Assembly (NCBI GenBank): GCA_964036275.1
Contig: OZ038433.1
Span: 19,749,485-19,813,484 of the forward strand
Direction of reading: 5' to 3'
Length of the DNA: 64,000 bases
Source of the DNA: Litoditis marina
Lineage: Eukaryota > Nematoda > Chromadorea > Rhabditida > Rhabditidae
This document shows, piece by piece, positions 21,861-35,351 of the stretch. Position 1 is the first letter of the stretch, and each line of letters starts with the position of its first letter. The notes under the pieces are model-generated. The model did no database searches. It saw nothing but the letters and a program-made list of their open reading frames with translations, and was not told the DNA's origin. A program made the translations under genes and the position numbers.

Positions 21861-24800
21861 AAGAAGTTTGTTTTCATCGAATAAACGTAACAAAAGAATT
21901 TTTCATCGAATAAACGTATCATAATAGCAACATTTATACAGAGCAATAGAGAACCAATGTTCATAGATTGAAACATGCATACGAATTTGGAACTGAAAGT
22001 GGATTAACAATGTGAAGACCAATATATGTGGTCCAAATTGAACAATCTTTTTCCATAATTTTCATCAGGCTCCATGATCCGAGTGTATTCAACGTGAGAT
22101 GTTGTGAGTTGACAAAACATGAAATACTGACGTTGTCGCTGTAGAACACTGAAACACACAAATACTGTGCAAAAACATGCTCGGTTTTTCAAAATGTCAC
22201 TCAACTTCACTGAGATTATTATGTTAGTTTATCTAAATGTTACATTCTTGGTTTACCTATTACCTTCGATATAAAATGCACTGTCTCTCGAAATAGTTTT
22301 CTTGGTACGACCGGGGTTTTCAGTGACACCTCATACCGTAGCAAACCAGAAGAATATTCACAGTTGGTGTTTCTTGAATTCTGAGATTTGCGCTCTGACC
22401 TTGGCCCTTTTCCGTTTAATTACCGCATGAAGCACGACGTTTGAGAAAACAAAAAAAAACCCGTCGAATAATGATGTACGTTGAAGGAAAACGGAATGAA
22501 ATGATTGAGGTTGAAGCTATTTTTGAACCTTTTATAAGTTAAGAATACTCCCCGCTGCCTTATCAGTATGCGCAAACCAGAACACGTCTTCTCAAACGTC
22601 AATACAACTTTTTTCCATTATTTAAGTTACATCAAACAACTGAAAACTGTATTTAATAAGAGCTAAGAAAAACTCACCGATTATGCAGGTTTCACATCCT
22701 TTATGATTTCAAAGCATGTTTATCACAGATGCAACAACAACAGCAGTAGGCAATATGGACTTCTTATAGCAAGGAGAAACACACATCATGTCTGCAATTA
22801 ATGCAGGTTTTATCAGGATTATGTGATGGATCACTACATACTACATTGCATCTTATTCTATCTAGTGGTCTTTCTGAATGTGATTTTGCCGTCTGTATAT
22901 ATACATATACAAGTATACCAGCCACTTACTCCCGTTCTACACTCAGCCCGATACGTCCGAGGATCTCAGCAAAGTTCGTCGGTGTAAATATAGAATAGTT
23001 TGAAAATACGCCAAACTTGTTTCCCATTGTAGGAGGAAGGATTTCTGAAAATTCAACTGTGAAACTCTAGTAGAGAGGAAAATTCTGTTATAGCTATCAT
23101 AATGAGTATGCAAGTTTTATGCGAACATGCCATTCGAATTATGAAAAACATTGCACCGACGCGTATTGATCTATTTCGTGTAAATCGTAAATGGATGTGT
23201 AAGTTGTCACCCAAATTATTTTTCATAGCGTCGCTGTGGAGAGAGTTGACTCCAGAAAGGGGTTAGGAACGCATAGCTACAAGAAATGCAGAATGTTTTG
23301 ACGAATAAATCGATAAGCTCTTCTCTACATATATGGCACACGTGTTAAGACCGTTCTATAGAAAACCACCAATTGGTATAATTAATTGTGGACGGATACC
23401 GTTATATAATGCTCACATTTCCCAACTGGACTCGTTGACAGCGTGCCAAAAGCTTTGGAAGACTGTTATTTAGAGAAAACATACATTTTACAGGAAGTCT
23501 CCATGAATACGAATTATATGAAAGGGGAATAACCCTCCACGTGAATTTCTATTGTTTTGAAGTATTTCAACATGTTCAAAAACTGCCTTGAAATTTCATT
23601 GGCAAGCTGCCCAAGTCCAGTTGAGAAATGTGCGAACTATACTTGATTCTCAGACACCAGTTGCTCTAGGTTATCCCATCGTTTTTTCTCTCTATCTTTC
23701 TAACTTTGTCTTTTTCTTTCTCTCCCTTTTTGTTTGTCGTTTTCTCATTTCGGTCACATATGCAGAGAACATTGTTAAAACATTCAATTCTTCTCAAAAT
23801 ATTCAACTACATACTATAACTAGGCCAATTGTCAGGAACGATAAAACCAAACTCGATTGCGTTATATCAAAAATATTAGACCTTATTGTTTGGTAGTGAT
23901 CAGAGTTTGATTACCTCCAATTAATAAGGCTATTGAAAACGTATACGATTTAATAAGACTTTTTTTTCAAAATTGCAATAATTGTGCAACTCAGAAAAGA
24001 GTAGGTTCAATAGGACACACTAAGCCCACACATAGATATAACCACCCTCTATGAACGAAACGTTCTTTTTTGTTATTTCTCTTACTTCACATGTGTATTG
24101 GTCATCGCAAAACTAATTTGTAACCTGTCGGAAACTCTCGCATTACTTGAAACGATAACTAGAAGAGAACTTCACACAATATTATGATATAAATGCACGG
24201 GACATTGAGAAGTTTCTTACGCTTTTACTCCCAGACGTGTTGATGCTAGAGTTCAAGATGTCCAAAAGTGGATAACCAGGGAGCTTCTCAATGAAAACTG
24301 TACCTCATGTTGGTTCCGCCCTCTAAGTAAGAGTTATCATAAATATATTGCATTCTAGCGTTCCCATCTTATTCCCGAATGATCGAATACTTGTTTTTTT
24401 GTTCTACTCGATGGTTCAGTTACTGGTCTCGTTGTTTGTACCGATCATTTGACCTTTGTAAGTGTGACCCATGCATCGTCTCGACTTTCTTTGCACTTTG
24501 TAGTCTGATCAATGCTCCCTTGTAAGTGGGTTGTAATTTTAACATACAGTCCTGTGGGATACGTTTTGCCATAGAATTTTTCAATGACTTAATTAGTTAA
24601 CTCTTACTACTTTTTGTTGTTGATTTTGTGAACTTGTAGTGCACAACCTCTAATTCTCATTCTACGTTTTCTCACATTCCTTCTCTCTCTTCAATGTTAT
24701 CTGATTGTGCTTAATCTTATGTTGATCCGCCCATATTCTCTTAGAGCCTATCCTCCGCTCTTCAGAGCCCTCACCCCTTCTCCTCTCTCTCTTTCTTCCT

Positions 24801-26134
24801 CTATCATGTGACTGTCATATTCTACTGTAGATAAGCTCATTCTGTTCTACGTCTTATTCTATTCTGAAGACCTATGTGAGGTAGGCACTATCAAAGACCC
24901 TTTGAAAGAGCATAGAGAATACCCCATTTTGGGAAGCTCGACTACAAGACCCTATAAACACAGGGTAACCTAAAAGTATGCTTGATTATCCACTAAAGTT
25001 GAACCTATGCGCAATAAACGTTATATTATTGTCACAGTTCTAAACATGTGAGTTGATAGATGTGCAATTACATCACCATTCGTTCAAATCAAGGAAAAAA
25101 AGTTAAAGTTAATGTGCAAATAAACATAAATCTCACGTATAAAATATTACTTGTTTACAGGTTGTTTCATTCTAATTCCGCTTCTCGGAAGAGTATGAGA
25201 AATCTCAGCACCGGCAATTTTCTCATCCATCCGAATATGGTTCAATTATCGAATACCTATATTAACCTGAATAATCATTGTAGTTAGCTAGTCTCCAATG
25301 AGTTCCACTAGTCTGCTACAACATGTAACACGTGATCAACACCTCTGAATTGAAAACCTACAAGTGCACATTGTACATCTGCTGTCTTGGACGTTTCACT
25401 TTACTATCTTCATTTATTCCAGCAAAAAGTACACCGTACACAACCATTTTGAGTTATTCCAAGAATAAAACTATTCATATATTGATCTAACCGGTAACCT
25501 GACCGGTTTTGGTAAATTTTATTGAGTTTATTAGGTAACCCGTTGAGAAAATATTCAGAGCGGAACGGATTCGTTGAAATCAAAAGATCTATTCAGCATT
25601 GGGTGCATTGCTGCTTTCTGTTGATTGAGAAACCATTCATACAAATGATAAACAGCTTTTCATTTTAGTTTTGCGTGCAGTTATTTTTTAATAATTGCGG
25701 GGAGCGAGCAAAAATTTCAGAGAGTTGCGTAATGAAACACTTCCCAATCGTAATTGCTGGTATTTTATTGATTTGAAAATATATAAGGATAAGGTCTTGT
25801 TTAGATTCAAAGATTCTTACCAGGTTACTTTTCCTCGATATTGAAATTGCAATGCGTAATGTCCGTTTACTACCCAACTTTAATTGTTTTTCTCGAGAAA
25901 CCGACGATCAAAACATCGTTTATCTGAAAACAAGTGATTGAGTTATCTACTCTTCGATTCCTTTCTTGTCTTACAAAGATCGTTGCGCTTTTCAACACGC
26001 AACACCTAGGAATTCGTATTTGTCATAGAAAATTCAATCATACCTTCCGAGCAATCCCTGTTCACTATATGCTATAACTCTATGCGAATGAACGTTAGAT
26101 TGTATTATTATTAATCAGTGCTACTTGTGTGGAT
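21861..26134. other. Long gene-poor stretch
   Basis: About 4.3 kb of AT-rich sequence with scattered short open frames. None has a recognisable motif or an in-frame splice-linked partner that I could see. A GT-rich or CT-rich tract occurs at 23680-23745 and 24660-24800. Confidence 0.4.
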
Positions 26135-26137
26135 CAA

Positions 26138-26564
26138 GGGGCTGATTCTCTAAATGTCCCATTCCAATGTCCAAAGGTCCGGATGTCTCATTTCACAGCC
26201 TCACTGTCCCAGTGTCTCATTTCAATGTCTCAATGTCTCGTTTCCAAGCGTGTCTTCGACTATTCTAGAGCAAGTTAGATACTGTACAAAAGGCGAAGAG
26301 TGCGAGAAATTTGTGGCAGAGAGTGTGTAAACATTAGAGAGCGGCAGACACATAGTGTTGAGACGTCGACGACAAATGATGACAATTACGCAGAGCGCAG
26401 ACACTGAAAGACGTGGTTATTCGACGAGAAAATTTTGGAATGGGACATTGGAATAGGACATTGGGACTATGGAACAAGACATTGAGACATTTGGACATTG
26501 AAATGGGACGTCGGGACATCGGAATGGGACATTGGGACTTTGGGACCTTTAGAGAATCAGCCCC
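26138..26564. mobile_element. MITE with 3-bp target duplication (CAA), Harbinger-like
   Basis: It starts GGGGCTGATTCTCTAAA and ends TTTAGAGAATCAGCCCC. CAA flanks both ends (26135-26137 and 26565-26567). Both subterminal regions are made of roughly 10-bp reiterations, GTCCCATTCCAAT or ATTGGGAC-like, in opposite orientation, giving a long imperfect foldback. There is no transposase. A 3-bp duplication is typical of PIF/Harbinger. Confidence 0.8.
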
Positions 26565-26567
26565 CAA

Positions 26568-29500
26568 CAAATCAAACATGTGGTTATTTTGGACATTTAC
26601 GGTTTGTGTATGTTTCCATGTTATTTTGGTGTCCGAATTCATTCGAGTGTTGTACATATCTGGTCATAACAAATGATTTGTTTTTCAAAGGCTCTCAAAT
26701 TAAACCCGTCAAATCACAAAAACAACAAAAGAAAACAGAAAATGTTACTAGCTTCTGCGCTGGAAGCTCTCAAATCTCGGTTAACGTATTTTTTCCTGAA
26801 TTATGATTGCTGTTCTGTCAATTTTGGTCAAAATGTGTGTATTCGACGGACATGCGCTCAATTTGTGTCTAACCCAGAACTTTCACAAATTTTAGGTCAC
26901 AATTTCTGAAGTTACATAGAGCGAACACATGCCAGTCGCGCGGCTCCTGTGGTGCGAGCCTCGCTTGTTTCCGTCTTGGTTTTTGTAGCTCTTGTGTTGT
27001 GTACAACTGCCGAGCTTTTTTATGATTACTGTGGTTTTCGATTTTGCGATTTATCATCACTGAGACTATTTTTTATCCTAACAGTTTCTATTTACTGTAA
27101 TGACATATAGAGCCGTAGCGAACGTAGAAACATTTGCTGTGCAAGAAAGTATAACGAAAGACCTAGTTGCACCGTAGACACTTTTTCCAATATAAATCAT
27201 GCCTACTTTGTAAAAAAACACAAGTGAATGAAATTCAACTGACTCAAATAAATTACTCAAATTTAGTTCGTCCGACTGCCCAGAGAAATCTGTTCACAAC
27301 TGCATTACTCATTATGTACTGCAGAGTAGGAAAGCAAACAACTGTTGGTTCATCCGAAGGTAATAGTGCCTCTAAAGTACGATACAATAGTCGTGATTTC
27401 AACAGTGAAAATCCCAACTAATCACGATAAAAAGTTGAACATTATTGTTAGCCTCGCGACCGTCTAGCGGAGAGGAGGGAAAACAGACGTGTCTGTGTCC
27501 GCAGCTGTGTTTGTGTCTAAATATGTGTGTGCAGCTATCAGCAAGATAATGATCACCTTCGTGCCTTATATCGTAGAAAAACAATCATCACAAACTCACA
27601 CGATAACTAGAAGTTCACATGTCTTTTCGAAAATATGTCGAACCCATAAATCGTATATTGATAATATGTTGAAATTAAACATGAAAATGAGGTTGAATTG
27701 TTGGCTTTCAACCTGAGCAAGAGAAGAATGTATTTTTTCAAAGAACATTCACTGAACCATCTGAACTTCTTCTCTCGAGACATTATCGAAAATAATACTT
27801 TTTGATAATGCTCACTGAGACTCTTAACGTGAATTTATATTTTTTTAGAAAAGTTTTAGTCTCATAAATTTTGACCAAAACTATTTAGCATTGAGATTTT
27901 CTGTTAGAAACCTCTTCATTAAAAAGTTTGAATGGATTCTGTATGAGTCTGAAAAACGTTTTGATTAAGTTTCCCTTGTTTCAATTCGGCAGCAATCTCT
28001 TTCGGGAAGCACAAAATATTACGATGAACGATGAGTAAAATTTTGGTAAATGCATCATATAACCTTTTCTTCGGAAACCCAACCGGTTAAAAAAATTCAA
28101 AAAAGCATGTTACCTCAATAGGTAACCGTTAGTAACCTAGACTAGGATAGTAACCTTGACCCGCAAAATGTGTTTTGTTAACCATTAATTAGAGAGGGCA
28201 CCAAAGTTTTTTCAGGTCGTTCTCTCGCGTTTTCTAACTGTATATTATTATGATTATAATGCCTGAAATATTATGGTTATAATGCCTGAAATCAAGTCAT
28301 TCATTCTAAAAAAGCGGATTGAGAGTATTTTGTTAGAATGATAGGCCACAAAGAAAACTGTAATATTAGGTTTTTTCTTCCTTTCTCAAACTTTTTGCAG
28401 TCCTTTCACGTTTTTCGTTCATTTTAGTCTCTCTAGAGGCTAATATTTTATTTTCTCACACCTTTTTCAAATTGTCATCTTCTCAATATGTCTAAAATGA
28501 TCAATTTTAATGGTCAATTTCTCGAGAACCGGTTCCCCATTTGTAAAAGCTTAGAAAATGATGTAGCTTCATAACATCAGTTGTTTGCCTAACTTCATTT
28601 CATTATATTGATCTCGAAGACCTGCATAGCATTTGCAAACGTGGTGTTCATCAATTACACTCCAAATTCTAGTGTTCGGATAACAATACTCACTGGTGTT
28701 TAACTGTCCATAGTAGCTTCAAGAAGACGTGTTCATGGAGCTATCTCTCTCGGAGAAACTCTAGTAGGTCGGCAAAACAGTTCAGTTGGTGTGCGGATTC
28801 GTATTAGCTGTAAATTCCTTTTTTCTGAGAATCCCATTTTGGTCTACAAACCACAACGTTTTATTTACAGAATGTCTCTCTATTTGAGCGGAAATTTTCC
28901 GGTTAGTTTCTTTTTCATTTATTTGAGCCATATTTTTTTACAATTGCATTGGTTTATCTGGAAGAAAATTGAACAAGAAACATTTCGAAGGGAATAAGAA
29001 GCAGTAAAACTTATTTCAAACTTTTATAGCAGCTTGTAATCATATAGCGTGCGAATTCAGCTGTCCATCTTTCGAACATGTTTTGTTTTTCCAACCCCTC
29101 ACTTGGAATCATATATTTTGAGAGTTAGACTGTTTCACTGGTTGAAGCTAAAATATGTGTTAAATCCTCGGGAAACAAAGATCGTTGAACGTTTGCTTAC
29201 AGATCACTCAGCATAAAATCAATTGTTGCCGCCTTTCCAATGAGATTCGTACGTGAGGCCCTTCAACGTGGACAGGCATTTAAACGCAAAAGATAACTTT
29301 TTTCATGTCAACACGGTTTCAGAAAGGAAAATCTGTAGTGACACAAATCTTACCTTGCTCCCATGGATTGCAAAAAATAAAACATATACTAAGAATTCTA
29401 TAGAACGTCAGGGAGCCAAAATTGTTCTCATTAGAAATTGAGATGTTGTTAACAGTTCGCTGTGCTTTTTAGGGCGGGTTGTAGTTTGCTGTGATAACTA

Positions 29501-30035
29501 AACGCCGCAAAAATTCTAACGACTCGCCCATTATGCGTCGAGTCGCATTATGCGTCGAACAAACATCGAGTCATAAAACTGCGTACATCGCCACCGTCGA
29601 ATACAAAACTGAATGTTTTGTAGTGTGCGAACAATCTATTTCTGAACGATATCACATTCAGGTGTAAACAGGAAACTTGGCGCTTGATAAAAACAGTGTT
29701 TTTAAATGGATTTTCGAAAAAATTAGACACAAGATTGTGATGCAAACGTGAAAACTCTGATTGATTCAATCAACATCCGAATGATAAGAAAATTGTCATG
29801 AGAAAATGATCATGAAAATGAAACTAGAAAAAAAGGGCATTGGGAAACTTTGCGTCAATGCAACAAGAAAATCATGAAATGTGTAATAACTAACAAATGT
29901 AACAAACCAGAAATATAACAAATATTCTGCAATAAGTTTTCACATTCAGACGAATATAATGAAAACATACATATCTGTAAATACTCAAGTGGGGGATGGG
30001 AAGTTTAAGGAGAATATCTGATTAGCCGATCGGAC
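26568..30035. other. Gene-poor stretch
   Basis: No convincing gene. There is a 23-bp direct duplication at 28247-28292 (unit TTATAATGCCTGAAAT) and a small ATTATGCGTCGA duplication at 29531-29551. Confidence 0.4.
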
Positions 30036-30178
30036 ACGTGTATACTAGAAGTGAAATGAATAGTCACGTAAAGTTAGCGTACTAATGAGACATCGTGCAC
30101 TTTGTCATTGTACGTGTCTGAGTTCTGCTGTGTTTAGCATTTTTCATGTGACTGTGCAATTGACTAACAGTATACGGT
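30036..30178 (+). repeat. GTATAC-ended dispersed repeat, copy 1
   Basis: GTATACTAGAAGTGAAATGA to GACTAACAGTATAC. Further copies are at 31317-31460 and 60890-60990, with a fragment near 37860. Both ends carry GTATAC, so short terminal inverted repeats are possible. Confidence 0.65.
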
Positions 30179-30269
30179 AAACTCTCACCGAACGTGTACT
30201 CTACATTTCTGTCATGTTCAAACTGGCGAAAAAATCTGCTTGAGATGTAAGTGAAATCAATCATTAGGT

Positions 30270-30480
30270 AACTATAGTGAGTGCCAAATTTATAAATTTC
30301 TGTCGCTCACCGGAATCGAACTTGCGAGCAAAAACTTGTAGCAGGGCGCTAACGACTCCGCTATTAAGACACATAACCGCCAAGCTTTGAAATCGAAGAC
30401 TTGTGTGCGTACACAGCTTAAAGTCAGATAAACAGTACCCTCCCGACATTCCGTTGGCGACGACTATATAACTGCAATGA
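30270..30480 (-). mobile_element. tRNA-derived SINE, copy 2
   Basis: Minus-strand box A-like TAGCGGAGTCGTTAGCG and box B AGTTCGATTCC, with 5' GTCGTCGCCAACGGAATG. The 3' end reads ATTTATAAATTTGGCAC and CACTATAG. Similar to 21670-21860 and 34368-34505. Confidence 0.75.
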
Positions 30481-31797
30481 CGCAAACTTCGAGGCACTTG
30501 CTGTACTATTGCACATGACCAGGAGTGCTTATTCATTGAGAGTACCTCATTAAGTTCCCAGGAGAGTTTTTTTCGCACACACATTGTTTCCTGAAAGTGA
30601 TATGTTACTCATGATTTTATACTGGTTGAGATTTATCTGTGCACATGAATGATTTCGCCCGGTATTATTGTATATATCTATTATCTCGATATTTGACAAA
30701 ACGATGTCAAAATTTGAATTTCGTTGAGCTTGTCATACTTCTGTAACATTGGAACCGCAACAAGCTTACAAATAAGACTCTTGTTGGTTGGTGCTAATGA
30801 AATTTCATCCATCCATTTCTGCGCAGTTCAATGAAGAGTGGGTGACAATTAAGCTCAACAAAAGCATTAATCTACAATCTATAACTCACGTTTAAACATC
30901 AATAAAAAGTTCAAAGTGTCACGATGGGTACGTTACAAGTATAAACTATCATTGTGAAAGTTTGGAGAAAAACAACCCATACAGTTTTTGATAAGAGACA
31001 TCCGCTCAATGTGTTTGAGCTTAATCGTCACCCACTCCAATGAACCGAAATCAATAAATAGGATAATTCCTTATCAAATGTAACAGTGGAGCGTTTTTTG
31101 CTCTCTCAGTGTGAATATGTTGTTATGTTGTTTTGATCTAGCAATTTATGTTGCTTTTGATTTTATTATAATCTTCTTGTTGAGTTTCCAATGGTAAAGT
31201 ATTTATTTAATCAAACTGTCACACATTCATCCAGGAAGCAAACGAAAAAAGCGTTTACCACGCGTTGACTACTATGCACAAATACACCTACGTACGTCAT
31301 CAAAACACAGTGAGGTAGGTATACTAGAAGTAAATTGAATAGTAACGTGAAGTTAGCATTTTAATGAGAAATCGTGTCACTTTGTCATTTCACATTTGTG
31401 AGTTCTGCTGTGTTCAACATGTTTCACGTGACTGCGCAATTGACTAACAGTATAACACGTCAATGACAATATTCAACAAGAAAAACGAGGTTCCTAACGG
31501 TACTTCTAATCGCCAATTCGTGCCCAATGACGTGACAAAGCCTGAAATATCTCCGATTTATGGTTGAAAATGATACTGTAGCAATATTTCACAAAACGGT
31601 TCCTGTTAGCCATAGTCTTCATTGTTCCAACCGACCAAGCAAGCAGTCTCATCGTCTAAAGGGGGGGGGGGGTTCCTTTGAAAAATCGTCGAGTTTTCAC
31701 CGAAAGGTGAAAACTAGCTAGGAAAAACTTTGGGGAAAGACTTGTGGTTTTGTGAGCCTGGAAGAACCGGAGCAATAACCACCTAATATCTTTTATA
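30481..31797. other. No gene recognised; contains a GTATAC repeat and a G11 run
   Basis: 31317-31460 is the second copy of the GTATAC-ended repeat. 31662-31672 is a run of G. The rest shows no coding signal. Confidence 0.4.
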
Positions 31798-34700
31798 TCA
31801 TTCTGTCGTCAAAACACAACACATGAAAGGAACGAATGAACACGTTAGCCCGTGTTCTCCACGTAATCGTAAAGACAGGTATACCTCGAAATACAGAGTG
31901 GTTTGATCCTGAGTAGGCGCAATCCTTGTCAACTGAGCCCTCTTTAACCGTCGCACCGTCACTATCAGAATCAGTGGAACGAATGCGGTGTAGTAGGGAA
32001 ACAACTGAATAAAATCTGATTGATTTACATTTGAAGTCTGTAGTTTGATCATTTTATGTATCTGCGAGACGATCAGCTTTGGTATGTGCCTATTTATGTT
32101 CACATCAGTCTCTACTCGCACATTTGTATGAATGTGGTTATTCAAGTGTCTCAGTTGCCATTCGCTGTTTTGCAGTTTGAACAATATATTCACTCGCGTT
32201 CTCAAACCCTTTGGAGTTTGACAATAACAAGTTGTTGGGTCTTTAATTGTAGTTGAGAAGGTACATGTATTAGGTTTTCGTGTTCCTGTATACTAGAACA
32301 TAAACTTTCCATTCCCTGTCCATATCGAAACAAATGTTCGAACTTCTCGTCAAAGTAATGCCTGGCGCAAAAAAACTCACGTTCAATGACTCTAGCCACG
32401 CACGTCGAGGTAACTCAGTCAGACTGTGCTGAAAAGATAACATCTAAATATGACTATCACGCAAAGACAATCAGATAGCATTCAAACACTACAAAACAGT
32501 AAAAAGAAGGAATAGAGTGTGTTGTGCAGTAGTCACTTTTTTCTCCGAATCAATCCTTAATATAATCTCGGAATGCTTGTTTGTAGTATGAACTTTATAA
32601 GCGCTATAATTTTCTGATTTTTATTCAAAAAGGCAAACGGGTTAGTTGAACGTCGGAAACAACTATGACCTTGTTTTGAAGAGTTTGGTTGAGCACCTCT
32701 TGGATCCTTTTTTGACAGAAATAAAGAGAAACTTACAAGATACGGCGGAAGAAACATACGAGCAAAGTTGTTGATTATGGTCAAAGTGCAATGGAAGATC
32801 ATAATGACAGAAATTATTCGAGTTACATTCTTGTTTTCAATTTGTTGGAAGTTTCTGCTCAGGCTGTACGCTCTACTGAAAAGGTCTGAACTGAAGGGGG
32901 GAAACAACATTTACAACACGAAATTATTTTTCTTCAGTGTGTATTTGTTCCATTGGGAAACGTAATGTTGCTTGTATGTAGAGAAACGGAGTATACGTTT
33001 GTCAAAATATGGACAATGCTTTCCAGCTGTTGAGCAACTCTATCTCAGCCCGGATTCTTTCGGCTGACATGCCAATTAATATGAGACATTACAATGGTTT
33101 TCATGTTCGCGATTCCACTTGCGGAGCCAACTAAAGGTGGAAACATTCCATAGAACAAAAACCAAGACTCACTCTGGTTTTCTGCCCCACGTGAGACGAA
33201 CGAGCCAGAGCAGTAAACTGACAGTGACAATTTCAACGACGAGAAGCGAAGTGTTGTAATGTTTTCCAGTCACTCGGTCCACTCCAACTGAGGAAGAACA
33301 GAAAGGGAGGGAAGAAGTCCAATCCACCACCTGCATACTCCACCACGTGGTAAAAGCAGACAGTAGTAGCTGAAAGCGTTGGTTCACACCACATCTTATC
33401 GGGACTTTTTCGTAACTTAACTTTTCTGGTGAATCATTTGTTTGCGTATGAAGCAATTTAATTGAACGTTTTGTTTTGATTCTAAGATGTTTGATACACT
33501 CTCTGTCACATGTATCAACTACAAAGCGACAACAAGTCATTTGGCGGCAAAAAAAAGCTCACATCAGCTTCTTGGAAAAAAGCTCTATGAGGTGAATGTC
33601 ATGTTTTGTCGCTGTAAGTACTAATAACAGACATCTGGCTATTAAGTAATCTGAATATATCTCGTCACATGACCTTAGGGGTTAGGTTCAAGTTATTGAA
33701 GTATTTTTTTACAGCTATCTCAAAAATAATAAGGGTAGTACAGGTACAAAGCTCCTTCTTGTGAAAACTTATATGTTCAGAATACATTGTCGAGTGCAAG
33801 GTTTATTCGAATTCTGAGGAGTTGAAAGTTCCACATTTTTTATACCCACTGCTATAAGTGCGGTCAGTATGCCGAGTGGGAAAGTGAACGTCTCATAGTT
33901 GGCTTGTCTTTGGGTGGCGACCAGTCGCTCAACGACCATTGCCAGTTGAAGATATGAAAAGGCGATGAAACTGAACTTCACGGGAAACCGAGTAGAGTAG
34001 CAAACCCACATAGGGACCAGAATGTCGCACGAAGAAGATAGAAAATAATAGGTCATCAGATGATATGCCTGAAAACTACTGAATTTTCGCACTCGCCTCT
34101 ATGTTTTGTTTAAAGTCTGGAGCACTGCTGCAAGTTTGTGTATAGTTTCTTCGACGTCTCGGTTCAGTGTTCCACTAAATTGATTCATGAAGTGAAAATA
34201 TGGTAGCGGGGGTAATCAATATTCTATAATTCATACAAGTGATGAATAGAACAGGAACCCACGTATGTCGAGCCGAGAAAAATGGAGTGTATGTCGAACA
34301 ATATAAAATAGATGAGAAGCAAATGCTGAAAAACGTTCGGCTGAAGTTGACTGGAAATTCCATTCGGAGTAACTATAGTCGTCGCCGACGGAAAGGCGGG
34401 AGGATACTGTATACCTCACGTTCCGCTGTGTACGCACACTTGTCTTCAATTCCGAAGCAGGCCCATTATGTTCTAGAGACAGAAATTTATAAATTTGGCA
34501 CTTACTATAACACTGGGAGATAACGATAACTTCTGCTTCACGTTCACGCAAAAACTATATATTTTGGGATAATAAGACACAAAATATGTCAACTTTCGGT
34601 GGTGTTGACAGGGGGAAGTCGGAACCAAACGTTTCGTAAACCTAGTTTGGACTAACCTCCCTTTTAAGTCAAATTGTATTTTCACGGACAATTCATAGTT

Positions 34701-35270
34701 TTATTTACTTTCATAGTGAGGGGGGGGGGGAGGAAGGAAAATGATGTACCTTCGCCTCTCCCTTTCCCCGGTTTTCCCTCCCCCCTGCACTATATAATAC
34801 AATACACCTTATATTTCAAATTTCATATTTATACATTCACGTCGCTTCGTTACGAGGCGGAAATCATCATACATGTCACAGATACTTGTAGTAGCAGTTT
34901 TTTTCTGAGTTGTTCTTGGTCCCTTTCCTTCATAGAGACTTCATGGTGGATTATCGAATGCTCTAATGGCATTGATCCAGTGACATGCGAGTTACTTCTT
35001 GAAGGGAGGGAGAAGAAGACTGCTTGCGAAAATGCATTCCTGTTGGGAACGCCTACATACTACAAATAAAAAAGAACTCAGCGCAACCTTGCAGTTTGGA
35101 TGACAATATTTCTTCCGCCAATAATTTCTCCTGAACTTTGATGTTATGATGAGTGTGCAGATACATAGAAGTACGGTCAGCCCCATCGATACATGAAGAG
35201 GAACGAGGTTCTTGTAGAGAACTGCGTGAGAACAAGTTTCATTGTCCAAAATTTCGTTAGTGTGGTTCAT
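31798..35270 (-). CDS. Serpentine chemoreceptor, class alpha (sra/srab)-like, 7TM GPCR
   Basis: Exons on the minus strand are 35270-35064, 34068-33850, 33369-33173, 32875-32737 and 32037-31885; the last may instead run on to a stop at 31798. Joined phases agree, giving about 305 residues before the uncertain C-terminus, near the usual length of roughly 330. Motifs in order: MNHTNEI with a Cys-containing extracellular start, first membrane segment MGLTVLLCICTLIITS, HPNCKVALSSFLF, SSCDILVPMWVCY, LAMVVERLVATQRQANYE (the ER-x-x-AT-YE signature), TGKHYNTSLLVVEIVTVSLL, YSLSRNFQQIENKNVTR and LFPYYTAFVPLILIVTVRRL. The class acts as chemosensory receptors in sensory neurons; the ligand cannot be inferred. 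Introns 1 and 2 sit in repeat-rich DNA: a SINE (34368-34505) and a retroelement 3' end (34840-35050) lie in the first intron. No stop or frameshift was seen. Confidence 0.75.
34368..34505 (+). mobile_element. SINE-like fragment in an intron of the sra-like gene
   Basis: ACTATAGTCGTCGCCGACGG, TGTGTACGCACACTTGTCTTC and ATTTATAAATTTGGCAC match the SINE copies at 21.7 and 30.3 kb. The middle tRNA-like A/B-box portion is largely missing, so it is internally deleted. Confidence 0.65.
34840..35055 (-). mobile_element. Retroelement 3'-end fragment
   Basis: GTCGCTTCGTTACGAGGCGG, then CTTGGTCCCTTTCCTTCATAGA, then GGCATTGATCCAGTGACATG. The last two blocks also occur at 36940-37070. Read on the minus strand, 37110-36913 stays open and ends in PRPYKKLLAS before a stop and an A-rich tail. 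That could be a repeat-encoded C-terminus. Confidence 0.55.
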
Positions 35271-35351
35271 GAAACCTGCAGTAGGTTGAGATAAAGAAAA
35301 CAACTTACGGTAATGGTAAAGGGCGAAAGTGCCCTTTTTAAACGAACCCAT

